Assembly: GCF_003336665.1 (NCBI RefSeq) | Contig: NZ_QPIJ01000047.1 | Coordinates: 1 to 33,717 of the forward strand | DNA from: Vreelandella rituensis | GTDB taxonomy: Bacteria; Pseudomonadota; Gammaproteobacteria; Pseudomonadales; Halomonadaceae | Length of the DNA: 33,717 nt | Direction of reading: 5' to 3' | Part shown: piece by piece, positions 25,108-33,717 of the stretch | Position numbering within the stretch: position 1 is the stretch's first letter | Layout of the letters: the number at the start of each line of letters is the position of its first letter | Program-made: the position numbers and the translations under genes | The notes under the pieces: model-generated | Told to the model about the DNA's origin: nothing | Database searches by the model: none | The model's input: the letters and a program-made list of their open reading frames with translations, nothing else

Positions 25108-27942
25108 TTACAGATTGAAGGCATCTTCCACTAGCTGGCGCTGCTGTTGAGTATGAACGGACATATAGCCCGCTGCCGGTGCTGCCGATGCCGGGCGTCC
25201 GGCAAACTTGAGATCGCGCCCCAAGCCATCTTTCAGCATATCGGCCACGGCCCGCATGTGATGCTGGCTCGAGTACCAGGCCCCCTGGTTGAGCGGCTCT
25301 TCCTGACACCACACCACATCTTCGATATTGGTGTAGGGCGTCAGAATTTCCAGCAGTTCTTCCTTGGGGAACGGGTACAGCTGTTCGATACGCACGATAG
25401 CGGTATCGTCACGCTCATTATCGACTCGCCAGTTTGCCAGGTCGTAATAGACCTTACCGGCGCACAACACCACGCGTTTTACCTTTTCTGGCTTGAGATC
25501 GGCCTGGTCGGGCAATACCATATGGAATTTTCCGTAAGCCAGATCGTCCAGGCTGGAAACAGCTTCCTTATGCCGCAACAGCGATTTCGGCGACATGATC
25601 ACCAATGGCTTACGCAGCGGACGAATCACCTGGCGGCGCAACAGATGGAAGATCTGTCCCGGCGTGGTCGGCACGCAAACCTGCATGTTGTGCTCGGCGC
25701 ACATTTGCAGGAAACGCTCCAGGCGTGCCGATGAGTGCTCCGGCCCCTGGCCTTCATAGCCATGCGGCAACAGCATGGTCAAACCACACAGGCGTCCCCA
25801 TTTGGTTTCACCGGAAGAGATGAACTGGTCCACCACCACCTGGGCACCATTGAAGAAATCACCAAACTGCGCTTCCCAAATCACCAGATCGTTCGGAGCG
25901 GTGGTGGAATAGCCGTATTCGAAGGCAAGCACGGCTTCTTCGGAAAGGAAGGAGTCGTGAATGGTAAACGTCGGCTGAGCATCCGCCATGTTCTGTAGCG
26001 GCACATAGGTGCTGCCATCTTTCTGATTGTGGACCACAGCGTGACGGTGGGAAAAAGTACCGCGACCCACATCCTGTCCGGTCAGGCGAATCGGGTGTCC
26101 CTGGTCGAGCAAGGTGGCATAAGCCAAGGTCTCGGCAAAGCCCCAGTTGAGGCCCATGCCACCGGCCTGCATCTTGCGTCGGTCTTCGTAGATCTTGGCA
26201 ACCTGGCGCTGCACTTCCACACCGTCGGGAATCTCGCACATCCTGGCGGCCAGCTGCTGCAGACGTTTCATGTCCACCGTGGTATCGGCATCGCCGCTCC
26301 ACTCGTGCCCCAGATAGGGCGCCCAATCAACGAACAGGGAGGTATTGGGTTCCTGCACCAAGGCATTGGCCACGTGGTTACCCGCCACCAGGTCTTCGCG
26401 GTAGGTTTCCACCATTGCCTTGGCATCGGCTTCGCTGAGTATGCCCTGCTCCACCAGCCGCTGCGCATAAATGGAGCGTGAAGACGGGTGGGCCTTGATC
26501 TTGGAGTACATCATGGGCTGAGTGCCCGATGGCTCATCAGCTTCGTTATGGCCACGACGGCGGTAACACACCAGATCGATCACCACGTCGCGCTTGAATT
26601 CCTGGCGATAGTCGATGGCGACTTGAGTGGCATGCAACACCGCATCCGCGTCATCACCATTGACATGGAAGATCGGTGCCTGAACCATTTTGGCGATATC
26701 GGTGCAGTACTCGGTGGAACGAGTATCCGCAGGGTGCGAGGTGGTAAAGCCAACCTGGTTGTTGATGACGATATGTACCGTGCCACCGGTCTTGTAAGCA
26801 CGGGTCTGGGACATCTGAAATGTCTCCATGACCACGCCCTGGCCAGCGAAGGCGGCATCACCATGAACATTGATCGGCAGTACCTTGGTGCCGTCCTTGT
26901 CATTGCGTCGGTCCTGACGGGCACGCACCGACCCTTCGACTACCGGGGCCACGATTTCCAGGTGTGAAGGGTTGAACGACATGGCCAGGTGCACTTCACC
27001 GCCCGGCGACATGACGTTGGAACTGAAACCCTGGTGATATTTGACGTCACCGGAACCCCGTTCGATGACTTTCTTGCCATCGAACTCGTCAATCAGGTCC
27101 GTCGGGTTCTTGCCGAGAATATTGACCAGAAGATTGAGACGCCCGCGGTGAGCCATGCCGATAACGACTTCCTTGGTACCGTAACCGCCGGCACGCTGGA
27201 TCAGCTCGTCCATCATCGGAATAAAGGCTTCACCGCCCTCCAGGCCAAAGCGCTTGGTGCCCGGATACTTCGAGGCCAGGTAGTTTTCCAGCCCCTCCGC
27301 GGCGGTCAGACGCTCAAGTACGTGCTTGCGCACATCTTCATTGAACTTGGGTGCACTGCGTACCGCTTCGAAACGCCGCTGTAGCCAGCGCTTCTCTTCG
27401 GTATCGACAATGTGCATGATCTCGCAGCCGATCGAGCGACAGTAGGTCTGCTCGAGGGCGTCGACGATTTCACGCAAGGAGGCCTTGTCCATACCCAGGA
27501 AAAACGAGCCGGTCTGAAACTCGGTGTCCAGGTCAGCTTTGGAAAGCTGATGGAACGACAGGTCAAGGTCGGGGACGGGGGTGGGATTACGCAGACCCAA
27601 GGGATCGATATTGGCCTTCTGATGGCCACGAAAGCGATACGCGTTGATCAACTGCAGGACTTTGACCTGCTTCTTGTTCTCTCCGCTGTCAACAGCGGCG
27701 ACCGCAGCGCCTGGGCGCGTTTCTCGGCCTAATTGATAGAACTGATCACGGATGGGGCTTAGTGGAACATCGTGGGAGGCACTGCCCTCGGGGCGCGGCA
27801 ACTGGTCGAAATAGTTGCGCCACTCGTCAGGGACAGTATCAGGATCGTCAAGGTACTGCTCGTAAAGCGCTTCCACGTAGTGGGCATTGCCACCACTAAC
27901 GTGAGAGGAACGCCACATTAACTCCATTATGCCTTGTTGCAT
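25108..27942 (-). CDS. sucA: 2-oxoglutarate dehydrogenase E1 (thiamine diphosphate-dependent decarboxylase)
   Basis: A 944-aa subunit that decarboxylates 2-oxoglutarate and transfers the succinyl group to lipoyl-E2. The N-terminus MELMWRSSHVSGGNAHYVEA is the conserved E2-binding region. Downstream are MAHRGRLNLLVNILGK, the thiamine-diphosphate/Mg site around NVHGDAAFAGQGVVMET, and the C-terminal transketolase-like half with LLPHGYEGQGPEHSSAR. The length equals Pseudomonas SucA (about 943). The ATG at 27942 was chosen because the product then begins MQQGIMELMW like its relatives; the GTG at 27960 adds only six residues. A 358-bp spacer separates it from sdhB, so it probably has its own promoter as well as read-through from sdh. 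Confidence 0.96.
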   Translation of the reverse strand: MQQGIMELMWRSSHVSGGNAHYVEALYEQYLDDPDTVPDEWRNYFDQLPRPEGSASHDVPLSPIRDQFYQLGRETRPGAAVAAVDSGENKKQVKVLQLINAYRFRGHQKANIDPLGLRNPTPVPDLDLSFHQLSKADLDTEFQTGSFFLGMDKASLREIVDALEQTYCRSIGCEIMHIVDTEEKRWLQRRFEAVRSAPKFNEDVRKHVLERLTAAEGLENYLASKYPGTKRFGLEGGEAFIPMMDELIQRAGGYGTKEVVIGMAHRGRLNLLVNILGKNPTDLIDEFDGKKVIERGSGDVKYHQGFSSNVMSPGGEVHLAMSFNPSHLEIVAPVVEGSVRARQDRRNDKDGTKVLPINVHGDAAFAGQGVVMETFQMSQTRAYKTGGTVHIVINNQVGFTTSHPADTRSTEYCTDIAKMVQAPIFHVNGDDADAVLHATQVAIDYRQEFKRDVVIDLVCYRRRGHNEADEPSGTQPMMYSKIKAHPSSRSIYAQRLVEQGILSEADAKAMVETYREDLVAGNHVANALVQEPNTSLFVDWAPYLGHEWSGDADTTVDMKRLQQLAARMCEIPDGVEVQRQVAKIYEDRRKMQAGGMGLNWGFAETLAYATLLDQGHPIRLTGQDVGRGTFSHRHAVVHNQKDGSTYVPLQNMADAQPTFTIHDSFLSEEAVLAFEYGYSTTAPNDLVIWEAQFGDFFNGAQVVVDQFISSGETKWGRLCGLTMLLPHGYEGQGPEHSSARLERFLQMCAEHNMQVCVPTTPGQIFHLLRRQVIRPLRKPLVIMSPKSLLRHKEAVSSLDDLAYGKFHMVLPDQADLKPEKVKRVVLCAGKVYYDLANWRVDNERDDTAIVRIEQLYPFPKEELLEILTPYTNIEDVVWCQEEPLNQGAWYSSQHHMRAVADMLKDGLGRDLKFAGRPASAAPAAGYMSVHTQQQRQLVEDAFNL

Positions 27943-28087
27943 CTCTCGGTCACCCTGCACTGATGGGGTGGTATCGGCATCGCCACATGCGCGACGACAT
28001 CGCTGTTGCCCTGCCGGCGGGGCGGGAGGTTTGCCGGCGGCGCCGGCCTATAGCCGGAAGCCCTTTCGTTCTCTGATCGTACTTTCG

Positions 28088-28127
28088 TTTTCGGTTCTTA
28101 CTTTTCGGTACTTCTTTTCGGTTCTTC
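28088..28127. repeat. Three T-rich 13-14 bp tandem repeats in the sdhB-sucA spacer
   Basis: The units TTTTCGGTTCTTAC (28088-28101), TTTTCGGTACTTC (28102-28114) and TTTTCGGTTCTTC (28115-28127) are adjacent and nearly identical. They lie within the presumed leader of sucA. The remainder of the spacer next to sucA (27943-28087) is GC-rich with several GCCGGC blocks. Confidence 0.75.
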
Positions 28128-28142
28128 GCGTTCGCGCCATGC

Positions 28143-28175
28143 TCAAGAGCCGGTACTCACGGCACCGGCTCTTGA
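28143..28175. repeat. 12-bp perfect hairpin in the sdhB-sucA spacer
   Basis: TCAAGAGCCGGT (28143-28154), a 9-nt loop and ACCGGCTCTTGA (28164-28175) are exact reverse complements. On the operon strand the tail is GCATGGCGCG, without T residues, so it does not look like an intrinsic terminator. It lies about 200 nt upstream of sucA. Confidence 0.75.
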
Positions 28176-28227
28176 ACCTGGCTACGATGTGGCGCGACTC
28201 GATGCCGCACCACAACGCTTAGCCTCT

Positions 28228-28282
28228 ATGATAACAAGCGAGCCGTCACGATTTAAGTGGCTTTCATGGCAACTTAAGTGGC
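28228..28282 (-). promoter_or_regulatory. Candidate sucA promoter with paired upstream direct repeats
   Basis: On the minus strand TATCAT (28233-28228) is a good -10, while 17 nt upstream only a poor -35 (TTAAAT, 28256-28251) is found. The plus-strand word TTAAGTGGC occurs at 28253-28261 and 28274-28282, exactly 21 bp apart, the nearer copy overlapping the -35. A weak -35 with helically phased sites suggests activator control. The region starts right after the sdhB stop. Confidence 0.45.
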
Positions 28283-28300
28283 ATTTCGCTTGTTTTTTTC

Positions 28301-29011
28301 TTATGTGGCCTCGGCCAACAGCATTTCACGAATCTTTCCGATAGCCCGAGTCGGGTTCAAACCCTTGGGACATACCGCAACGCAATTCATGATGCCACGG
28401 CAGCGGAACACACTGAACGGGTCTTCCAGCTCGGACAAACGCTCCTGTGTAGCAGTATCACGCGTATCCACCAGGAAGCGATAGGACTGAAGCAGGCCGG
28501 CCGGACCGACGAACTTTTCCGGGTTCCACCAGAACGATGGGCAAGCTGTCGAACAGCAAGCACATAGAATGCACTCGTAAAGCCCATCGAGTTTCTCGCG
28601 GTCTTCAGGCGACTGAAGACGCTCGATAGCCGGCGCCGGGGTGTCGTTCTGCAGATAGGGCTGAATACGCTCATACTGTTTGTAGAACAACCCCATGTCC
28701 ACGACCATATCCCGGATCACCGGCAGTCCAGGCAAGGGGCGCAGTACCAGTTTATTGCCCTTGATGACTTCGGATAGCGGCGTGATGCACGCCAGACCAT
28801 TCTTGCCATTCATGTTCATGCCGTCGGAACCGCACACGCCTTCACGGCAGCTGCGGCGAAATGCCAAAGCGCTATCCTGCTCTTTCATCAGATGCAGAAC
28901 ATCCAGCACCATCAGGTCGCGACCTTTGGTATCGACCTGAAACTCCTGCATGTACGGCGCGGAGTCGGTTTCCGGGTTGTAGCGGTATACGGATACCTGA
29001 AGATTGGACAT
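28301..29011 (-). CDS. sdhB: Succinate dehydrogenase iron-sulfur subunit
   Basis: A 236-aa subunit passing electrons from SdhA to ubiquinone. The [2Fe-2S] ligands are Cys55, Cys60, Asp63 and Cys75 in the first domain (CREGVCGSDG). The [4Fe-4S] ligands are Cys147, Cys150, Cys153 and Cys214. The [3Fe-4S] ligands are Cys157, Cys204 and Cys210, all in the expected order and spacing. The length equals E. coli SdhB within two residues. A GGGAG ribosome site precedes the ATG, 27 nt after sdhA. It is the last gene of the sdhCDAB part of the operon. Confidence 0.97.
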   Translation of the reverse strand: MSNLQVSVYRYNPETDSAPYMQEFQVDTKGRDLMVLDVLHLMKEQDSALAFRRSCREGVCGSDGMNMNGKNGLACITPLSEVIKGNKLVLRPLPGLPVIRDMVVDMGLFYKQYERIQPYLQNDTPAPAIERLQSPEDREKLDGLYECILCACCSTACPSFWWNPEKFVGPAGLLQSYRFLVDTRDTATQERLSELEDPFSVFRCRGIMNCVAVCPKGLNPTRAIGKIREMLLAEAT

Positions 29012-29038
29012 AGTGACTCCCTCTCGTCAATACGGAGT

Positions 29039-30814
29039 TTAGTAGGTGCGAATTTTCGGTTCGAGCGTTGCCATGGTCTTTGGCTTGAAGTTGACGTCGC
29101 GCTTTTTCAACTGCTTTGTCGCCGGGAAGTACAGTGAGTGCTTCAGCCAGTTGACGTCGTCACGATCCGGGTAGTCGTAGCGAGAGTGCGCACCACGGCT
29201 TTCCTTGCGCTCCAGGGCAGAAATTGCCGTTGCCTCGGCCACTTCCATCAGGTTGTCAAGTTCCAGGGCTTCGACACGGGCGGTGTTGAAGGTGTTGGAC
29301 TTATCCGGCAGGTGCGCCTTGGCAATACGCTCGCGCAATTCCGCAAGCTGCTTGACACCCTTCTGCATATTCTCTTCTTCACGGAAGACGCCGAAAGAAG
29401 CCTGCATGATGTCCTGCAAGGCCGCCTTGAGCTCGGGGACGGTTTCACCACCTTCTTCGGACTCGTTCCAACGCGTCATGCGAGCCATGGCCGCTTCGAT
29501 ATCGGATTCGGTGGCATCCAGATATTCGATACCGGCATTGAGAGCGCCTTCAATGAACATGCCCGCCGCACGCCCGAATACCACCAGGTCGAGCAGTGAG
29601 TTGCCACCCAGACGGTTGGCACCGTGCACCGAGACACAAGCCGCTTCGCCGCAAGCAAACAGACCGTTGACGATCTGGTCCTTGCCATCTTCGCCCTGCA
29701 TGATCGCCTGACCATGCACGTTGGTCGGAATCCCGCCCATCATGTAATGGCAGGTCGGCACCACCGGAATCGGCTCCTTGGCCGGGTCCACATGAGCAAA
29801 GGTCTTGGACAGTTCGACGATACCCGGCAAGCGCTTGCCCAGCACCTCTTCACCCAGATGATCGAGCTTCAAGAAAACGTGATCGCCTTTCTCACCGCAT
29901 CCGCGACCCTCAAGGATTTCCATGACCATGGAGCGCGCGACCACATCACGGCCGGCAAGATCCTTGGCGTTGGGCGCATAACGCTCCATGAAGCGCTCGC
30001 CATCCTTGTTGATCAAGTAGCCACCTTCACCACGGCAACCTTCAGTCACTAAGGTGCCCGCACCATAGATGCCGGTCGGGTGGAACTGCCACATTTCCAT
30101 GTCCTGCATCGGGAAGCCGGCGCGCAGCGCCATACCGATACCGTCGCCGGTATTGATCAGGGCATTGGTAGTGGAGGCGTAGATACGTCCGGCACCCCCG
30201 GTGGCCAGCACCGTGGCCTTGGACTTCACATGCACCACTTCACCGGTTTCGATGCACATGGCGATACAGCCCACGACATCTCCCTCGGCATTCTTGACCA
30301 GATCCACCGCATACCATTCATTAAGAAAGACGGTGTTGTTCTTTATATTGTTCTGATACAGGGTATGCAGCAAGGCATGGCCGGTACGGTCAGCGGCGGC
30401 ACAGGTGCGCGCGGCTTGGCCGCCTTCCCCGAAGTTCTTGGATTGGCCGCCGAAAGGACGCTGATAGATACGGCCGTTATCAAAGCGGGAGAACGGCAGG
30501 CCCATGTGTTCCAGCTCGAACACTGCCTTGGGGCCTTCGGAACACATGTATTCAGCCGCGTCCTGGTCAGCGATGTAATCACCGCCCTTGACGGTGTCGT
30601 ACATGTGCCAGCGCCAATCGTCGTTAGGATCGGCGGAAGCAATCGCACAGGTGATGCCACCCTGGGCGGAGACAGTGTGTGAGCGCGTCGGAAACACCTT
30701 GGAGAGCACTGCTGTCTTCTTGCCGGACTTGGCCAGTTCAAGTGCGGCTCGCAGACCGGAACCACCGCCACCGATGATGATGGCGTCAAATGTCAAGCTA
30801 CGCAGGTTGGACAT
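29039..30814 (-). CDS. sdhA: Succinate dehydrogenase flavoprotein subunit
   Basis: A 591-aa catalytic subunit oxidising succinate to fumarate. The FAD dinucleotide site is [15 protein letters not shown] (11-25). His46 in [12 protein letters not shown] is the residue that covalently holds FAD. The substrate and proton-relay stretch [18 protein letters not shown] and the later [16 protein letters not shown] are intact. The length matches E. coli (588). The ATG comes 3 nt after the sdhD stop, with GGGGAG overlapping the end of sdhD, so translation is coupled. Confidence 0.97.
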   Translation of the reverse strand: MSNLRSLTFDAIIIGGGGSGLRAALELAKSGKKTAVLSKVFPTRSHTVSAQGGITCAIASADPNDDWRWHMYDTVKGGDYIADQDAAEYMCSEGPKAVFELEHMGLPFSRFDNGRIYQRPFGGQSKNFGEGGQAARTCAAADRTGHALLHTLYQNNIKNNTVFLNEWYAVDLVKNAEGDVVGCIAMCIETGEVVHVKSKATVLATGGAGRIYASTTNALINTGDGIGMALRAGFPMQDMEMWQFHPTGIYGAGTLVTEGCRGEGGYLINKDGERFMERYAPNAKDLAGRDVVARSMVMEILEGRGCGEKGDHVFLKLDHLGEEVLGKRLPGIVELSKTFAHVDPAKEPIPVVPTCHYMMGGIPTNVHGQAIMQGEDGKDQIVNGLFACGEAACVSVHGANRLGGNSLLDLVVFGRAAGMFIEGALNAGIEYLDATESDIEAAMARMTRWNESEEGGETVPELKAALQDIMQASFGVFREEENMQKGVKQLAELRERIAKAHLPDKSNTFNTARVEALELDNLMEVAEATAISALERKESRGAHSRYDYPDRDDVNWLKHSLYFPATKQLKKRDVNFKPKTMATLEPKIRTY

Positions 30815-30817
30815 GAA

Positions 30818-31165
30818 TCAAGCTCCCCACAGAATTTGAATGCTCCACACCAGATACACGAAGATGGCCAGAATGATCAGCATCTGGGCACCCACGCGCA
30901 AAGGCGTAGACTTGAGGTAATCGGTGGTTACGGTCCACAAGCCGATCCAGGCGTGTGCCGCCAGGGAAATGAATGTCAGCAAGGAGAAGATTCGCATCCA
31001 TGTCTGGTCGAACAGGCCGCTCCATGTGTAATAATCGAGCCCCGGGTTGAATAGCAGATAGGCGACAAGAAACACGGTGTACAGGGCCATGATCACGGCG
31101 GATGCACGCTGCATCAGCCAGTCAGAAAGGCCGCTGCGGCCAAAGCTCGTAATGTTGGTTACCAT
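30818..31165 (-). CDS. sdhD: Succinate dehydrogenase membrane anchor subunit
   Basis: A 115-aa three-helix membrane anchor that with SdhC binds haem b and ubiquinone. His71 (in SLAAHAWIGLW) is the haem ligand and Tyr83 (in TTDYLKS) is at the quinone site, in the same positions as in E. coli SdhD. Helices run at about 18-38, 58-78 and 91-113. Its start overlaps the end of sdhC by 7 bases. Confidence 0.95.
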   Translation of the reverse strand: MVTNITSFGRSGLSDWLMQRASAVIMALYTVFLVAYLLFNPGLDYYTWSGLFDQTWMRIFSLLTFISLAAHAWIGLWTVTTDYLKSTPLRVGAQMLIILAIFVYLVWSIQILWGA

Positions 31166-31548
31166 ACCCAGACTCCCGCCAGAATAATCAAAAGGGCACT
31201 GACCACGACTGTGGCCTGCGCTTTTTTCGTGCCACCTTCCAAGGTCACGCCGATATCGGCGTCCATGAGCAGGTGTTTGATACCAGCGACAAAGTGAAAC
31301 GCCAAGGCGGACAAAAGGCCCCAGGCGATCAGTTTGGCTAGAAAGTTATGGGCCAGTGCATCGCTTACCGCATCGAAACCTGCCGGTGATGAAAGCGACT
31401 TGTCCAATGCCCAGAAAGCGAAAATCAGACCAACGAACAGGATGACACCCGTGACGCGGTGTGTGATCGAGGTCAACGCGGGAAGCGGGAAGTGTATGGT
31501 CGAAAGGTCTAGGTTTACGGGTCGTTTGCTATTCACGGCTTTATACAC
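31159..31548 (-). CDS. sdhC: Succinate dehydrogenase cytochrome b556 subunit
   Basis: A 129-aa three-helix membrane subunit. RPVNLDLSTIHFPLPA (9-24) is the typical N-terminus. Ser27 and Arg31 (in TSITHRVTG) belong to the ubiquinone site, and His85 (in ALAFHFVAGIKH) is the haem b ligand, one position on from E. coli His84. A GTG start at 31548 gives an N-terminus of the same length as the E. coli protein; the ribosome site (AAGAGA) is weak. It is the first gene of the sdh-suc operon, about 108 nt behind a strong promoter. Confidence 0.93.
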   Translation of the reverse strand: MYKAVNSKRPVNLDLSTIHFPLPALTSITHRVTGVILFVGLIFAFWALDKSLSSPAGFDAVSDALAHNFLAKLIAWGLLSALAFHFVAGIKHLLMDADIGVTLEGGTKKAQATVVVSALLIILAGVWVW

Positions 31549-31572
31549 TCTCTTGGCCCGCTCTGCGACAGG

Positions 31573-31587
31573 TCGGGCATGGCCCGA
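31573..31587 (-). other. Small hairpin in the sdhC leader
   Basis: TCGGGC and GCCCGA with a 3-nt loop lie about 25 nt upstream of the sdhC start codon. The stem is short. In enterics the sdhC translation start is a target of small RNAs, so structure here could matter, but this is only suggestive. Confidence 0.3.
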
Positions 31588-31662
31588 GCGGGGTGATTTC
31601 TGGAAGCAGCTCGGCCGTTGCCAAGTCGGGCACGACCTCCTACCTGCCGGTCGCGCGCCAAG

Positions 31663-31691
31663 ATTATAAGAACCTTAGGCTCCGCTGACAA
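31663..31691 (-). promoter_or_regulatory. Sigma70 promoter of the sdhCDAB-sucAB-lpdA-sucCD operon
   Basis: On the minus strand TTGTCA (31691-31686), a 17-nt spacer and a perfect TATAAT (31668-31663) form a near-consensus promoter. Transcription would start near 31656, giving a 5' leader of about 108 nt before sdhC. The region between it and the gltA promoter (31692-31931) is AT-rich and non-coding, with room for regulators such as those that repress sdh without oxygen. I cannot name a binding site there. Confidence 0.8.
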
Positions 31692-31931
31692 ACCGAACTC
31701 CGATTGACTCGACCATGGTTCAAGAAGATAACCAGATATCGAGTCGATTTTGCATTGCAGCATAGCTATAGTAGATTACTCCACTAGGCCAGACGCAGAT
31801 GGCCACATTTAGAAGAACAGAAAAGTATTCGTTTGCTTGAACACTGGACGCTCAGCTAATGCCCCTTAATATTATACAATAGCTACACAAAATATAACTA
31901 CCAGTATAGATCGAGATGGCATTTAGGCTAA

Positions 31932-31959
31932 TTGACAATCCTTTTCACGCTTCTATAGT
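31932..31959 (+). promoter_or_regulatory. Sigma70 promoter of gltA
   Basis: A perfect TTGACA (31932-31937), a 16-nt spacer and TATAGT (31954-31959) give a strong promoter. The leader to the ATG would be about 69 nt. It diverges from the sdh promoter about 240 bp away. Confidence 0.8.
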
Positions 31960-32034
31960 GGGCGAGTCTTTTCGCCGGTGCGGCATGCGAAATACCGACT
32001 TTACGTCCCAACCCGTATTCGAAAGGAGGCCAGT

Positions 32035-33321
32035 ATGGCTGACAGGAAAGCAACATTAACGGTAGATGGTCTGGACAAGACCATCGAACTACCGATGTAT
32101 TCCGGCACTCTTGGCCCCGATGTCATTGATGTACGTAGCCTCGTGGCTGAGGGTTTGTTCACCTATGATCCCGGCTTCATGTCGACATCTTCCTGCCAGT
32201 CCGCCATTACCTATATAGATGGCGGCAAAGGCGTCCTTCTCCATCGCGGCTACCCTATCGGAGAGCTTGCCAAGGAGTCCAACTTCGTAGAGGTGTGCTA
32301 CCTGCTGCTGTTCGGCGAACTGCCTACAGACACACAATACGCTGATTTCGAATCACGGGTTCGCAATCACACCATGGTTCACGATCAGATCAACAATTTC
32401 TTCAAGGGCTTCCGGCGCGACGCTCACCCGATGTCCATTCTGTGCGGTGTCGTAGGCGGCCTGGCAGCGTTCTATCATGACCACATGGACATTACCAAGC
32501 AGGAAGATCGTGAAATCAGTGCGATCCGCCTGATCGCCAAAATGCCGACTCTGGCCGCGATGTCGTACAAGTACAACGTCGGCCAGCCGTTCAACTATCC
32601 GCGCAACGATCTGAGCTATGCAGAGAACTTCCTCTACCTGATGTTCAGCAACCCTTGCGAGGAATACAAGAGCAACCCGGTATTTGCCAAGGCCATGGAT
32701 CGCATCTTCATGCTGCATGCCGACCATGAGCAGAACGCCTCCACCTCGACCGTGCGCCTGGCAGGCTCTACCGGTGCCAATCCGTTCGCCTGCATCAGTG
32801 CCGGCATCGCCGCTCTCTGGGGCCCGGCTCATGGCGGCGCCAACGAAGCCGTGCTCAAGATGCTTGACGAAATCGGTGACGACTCCGAAGAGAATATCCA
32901 GCGTTTCGTCGACAAGGCCAAGGACAAGGATGACCCTTTCAAGCTGATGGGCTTCGGTCACCGTGTCTATCGTAACTTTGATCCGCGCGCCAAGGTCATG
33001 AAGGAAACTTGCGACGAAGTCTTGGCCGAGCTGGGCATGGCCGATGACCCCCAACTCAAGATTGCCAAGCGCCTGGAACAGATCGCTCTGGAAGACGACT
33101 ACTTCATCGAGCGCAAACTCTACCCCAATGTCGATTTCTATTCCGGCATCATTCTCAAGGCAATGGGCATTCCGACCAACATGTTCACGGTCATCTTCGC
33201 CGTCTCGCGTACCATTGGCTGGATTTCCCATTGGCACGAGATGCAAAGCGACGATTTCAAGATCGGTCGTCCGCGCCAGCTGTATACCGGTCATGATCAG
33301 CGTAGCTATCCCAGCAAATGA
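32035..33321 (+). CDS. gltA: Citrate synthase (type II, hexameric, NADH-regulated form)
   Basis: A 428-aa enzyme condensing acetyl-CoA with oxaloacetate at the entry of the TCA cycle (E. coli 427). The catalytic triad His266 (GPAHGGAN), His309 (GFGHRVY) and Asp367 (YPNVDFYSG) is present, as is [13 protein letters not shown]. The extended N-terminal domain ([27 protein letters not shown], residues 1-27) is the one found in Gram-negative hexameric enzymes inhibited by NADH. The ATG at 32035 follows a near-perfect AAAGGAGG site (32022-32029); extension to 31978 adds unrelated residues. It is divergent from sdhC and closed by a UUCG-loop terminator. Confidence 0.97.
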   Translation: MADRKATLTVDGLDKTIELPMYSGTLGPDVIDVRSLVAEGLFTYDPGFMSTSSCQSAITYIDGGKGVLLHRGYPIGELAKESNFVEVCYLLLFGELPTDTQYADFESRVRNHTMVHDQINNFFKGFRRDAHPMSILCGVVGGLAAFYHDHMDITKQEDREISAIRLIAKMPTLAAMSYKYNVGQPFNYPRNDLSYAENFLYLMFSNPCEEYKSNPVFAKAMDRIFMLHADHEQNASTSTVRLAGSTGANPFACISAGIAALWGPAHGGANEAVLKMLDEIGDDSEENIQRFVDKAKDKDDPFKLMGFGHRVYRNFDPRAKVMKETCDEVLAELGMADDPQLKIAKRLEQIALEDDYFIERKLYPNVDFYSGIILKAMGIPTNMFTVIFAVSRTIGWISHWHEMQSDDFKIGRPRQLYTGHDQRSYPSK

Positions 33322-33345
33322 TCGTGCACCCGCCAGTGTAATACC

Positions 33346-33369
33346 AAGGCCGCCTTCGGGCGGCCTTTT
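33346..33369 (+). terminator. Rho-independent terminator of gltA
   Basis: AAGGCCGCC (33346-33354), stable loop TTCG and GGCGGCCTT (33359-33367) end in a T run (TTTTGC). It lies 25 nt after the stop codon. Confidence 0.92.
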
Positions 33370-33450
33370 GCATATTTTTCTTGGCGAACTCCTGCCCTTT
33401 CTTTACATTTTTCCCACTACGCCAGAAATGGTCAACTACTTCGCCCTAAA

Positions 33451-33717
33451 GAGGTTGTCGCAAATCTCCTAACGACTCATAACTAAACCGATGCTCAGCG
33501 ACGTCGAAGGCTGGACGACATCATCACTCACACCCTGGCAGCCGCGATCATTTCCTTTGTTGCTAGGTAAGATAATCCCAGGCATCTCCACAACCAATCC
33601 CAGAGACGATGATAAAGGCTCAGCGCTACAGCGCGAGCCAGGTTGTAAGCCAGGGCATGCAAAGCAAACTCGCGTTTGACACCCGCCAGCCCACGGCGCC
33701 GGAAGCGAGACAGTCCC
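33451..33717 (-). mobile_element. IS1182-like insertion sequence, one end (cut by the window edge)
   Basis: The C-terminus of a transposase runs in from the right edge and stops at 33528. The likely outer end is GAGGTTGTCGCAAATCTCC (33451-33469), which resembles the terminal repeats I remember for this type of element. Its partner repeat is outside the window, so the exact boundary is uncertain. Confidence 0.5.
33528..33717 (-). CDS. IS1182-type transposase, C-terminal fragment (partial at the window edge)
   Basis: Translation from the right edge toward the left gives FRRRGLAGVKREFALHALAY followed by NLARAVALSLYHRLWDW and ends at a TGA at 33528-33530. The RG-x-x-x-V-x-x-E-x-x-L-x-x-x-A-Y-N-L pattern is the usual C-terminal end of IS1182-like (DDE) transposases. 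About 62 residues are seen; the catalytic part is outside. Nothing in this piece shows a frameshift. Confidence 0.7.
   Translation of the reverse strand, partial: GLSRFRRRGLAGVKREFALHALAYNLARAVALSLYHRLWDWLWRCLGLSYLATKEMIAAARV

Noticed and set aside
31871..31876. TATAAT on the minus strand as the main sdh promoter
   Set aside because: No -35 at 16-18 nt spacing, and it would give a leader over 300 nt. TTGTCA-N17-TATAAT at 31691-31663 is far better.

Overview
The window looks like chromosome of a Halomonas-type gammaproteobacterium (Halomonadaceae). I infer this from the gene order gltA / sdhCDAB-sucAB-lpd-sucCD, from protein families close to Pseudomonas and Halomonas versions, and from acidic linkers. 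It is a housekeeping segment carrying a few accessory patches and is bounded by transposon ends on both sides.

Left part (1-13.4 kb): the end of an IS4-family element (1-505) with a frameshifted transposase is followed by a SlyB-type glycine-zipper lipoprotein, a small membrane protein, a SlyD-type prolyl isomerase, a YnfM-like MFS exporter, an NlpC/P60 lipoprotein, a large protein with about four DUF1266-like repeats, a GlsB/YeaQ membrane protein, a YeaD-type hexose-6-phosphate mutarotase, an operon of a 65-aa membrane protein with YcjX and YcjF, and RNase II.

Middle accessory patch (13.4-19.7 kb): a tightly packed four-gene minus-strand operon encodes an NAD-dependent SDR epimerase/dehydratase, a glucose-1-phosphate cytidylyltransferase, a SAF-domain homoserine-dehydrogenase-like oxidoreductase and an RmlC-like 3,5-epimerase. 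It looks like a self-contained nucleotide-sugar (or CDP-polyol) cassette. No CDP-glucose 4,6-dehydratase or glycosyltransferase lies in the window. Behind it are a decayed lysylphosphatidylglycerol-synthase-like fragment, an old-yellow-enzyme gene split by one frameshift, and an ArsR-family regulator. These remnants and the AT-rich spacers suggest a site of gene gain and decay next to the end of the TCA operon.

Right part (19.7-33.4 kb): almost the whole oxidative TCA arm from 2-oxoglutarate to fumarate runs on the minus strand (sdhC-sdhD-sdhA-sdhB, sucA-sucB-lpdA-sucC-sucD), with citrate synthase divergent from sdhC. Strong sigma70-like promoters can be read for both gltA and sdhC. SucB carries two lipoyl domains joined by oppositely charged linkers. 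The sdhB-sucA gap holds paired direct repeats at a candidate sucA promoter, a long hairpin and T-rich tandem repeats. The extreme right edge is the C-terminus of a second, IS1182-like transposase.

The best candidates for something undescribed are the four-gene sugar cassette, the multi-repeat DUF1266 protein and the small membrane protein translationally coupled to ycjX. No tRNA, rRNA or CRISPR array was seen.
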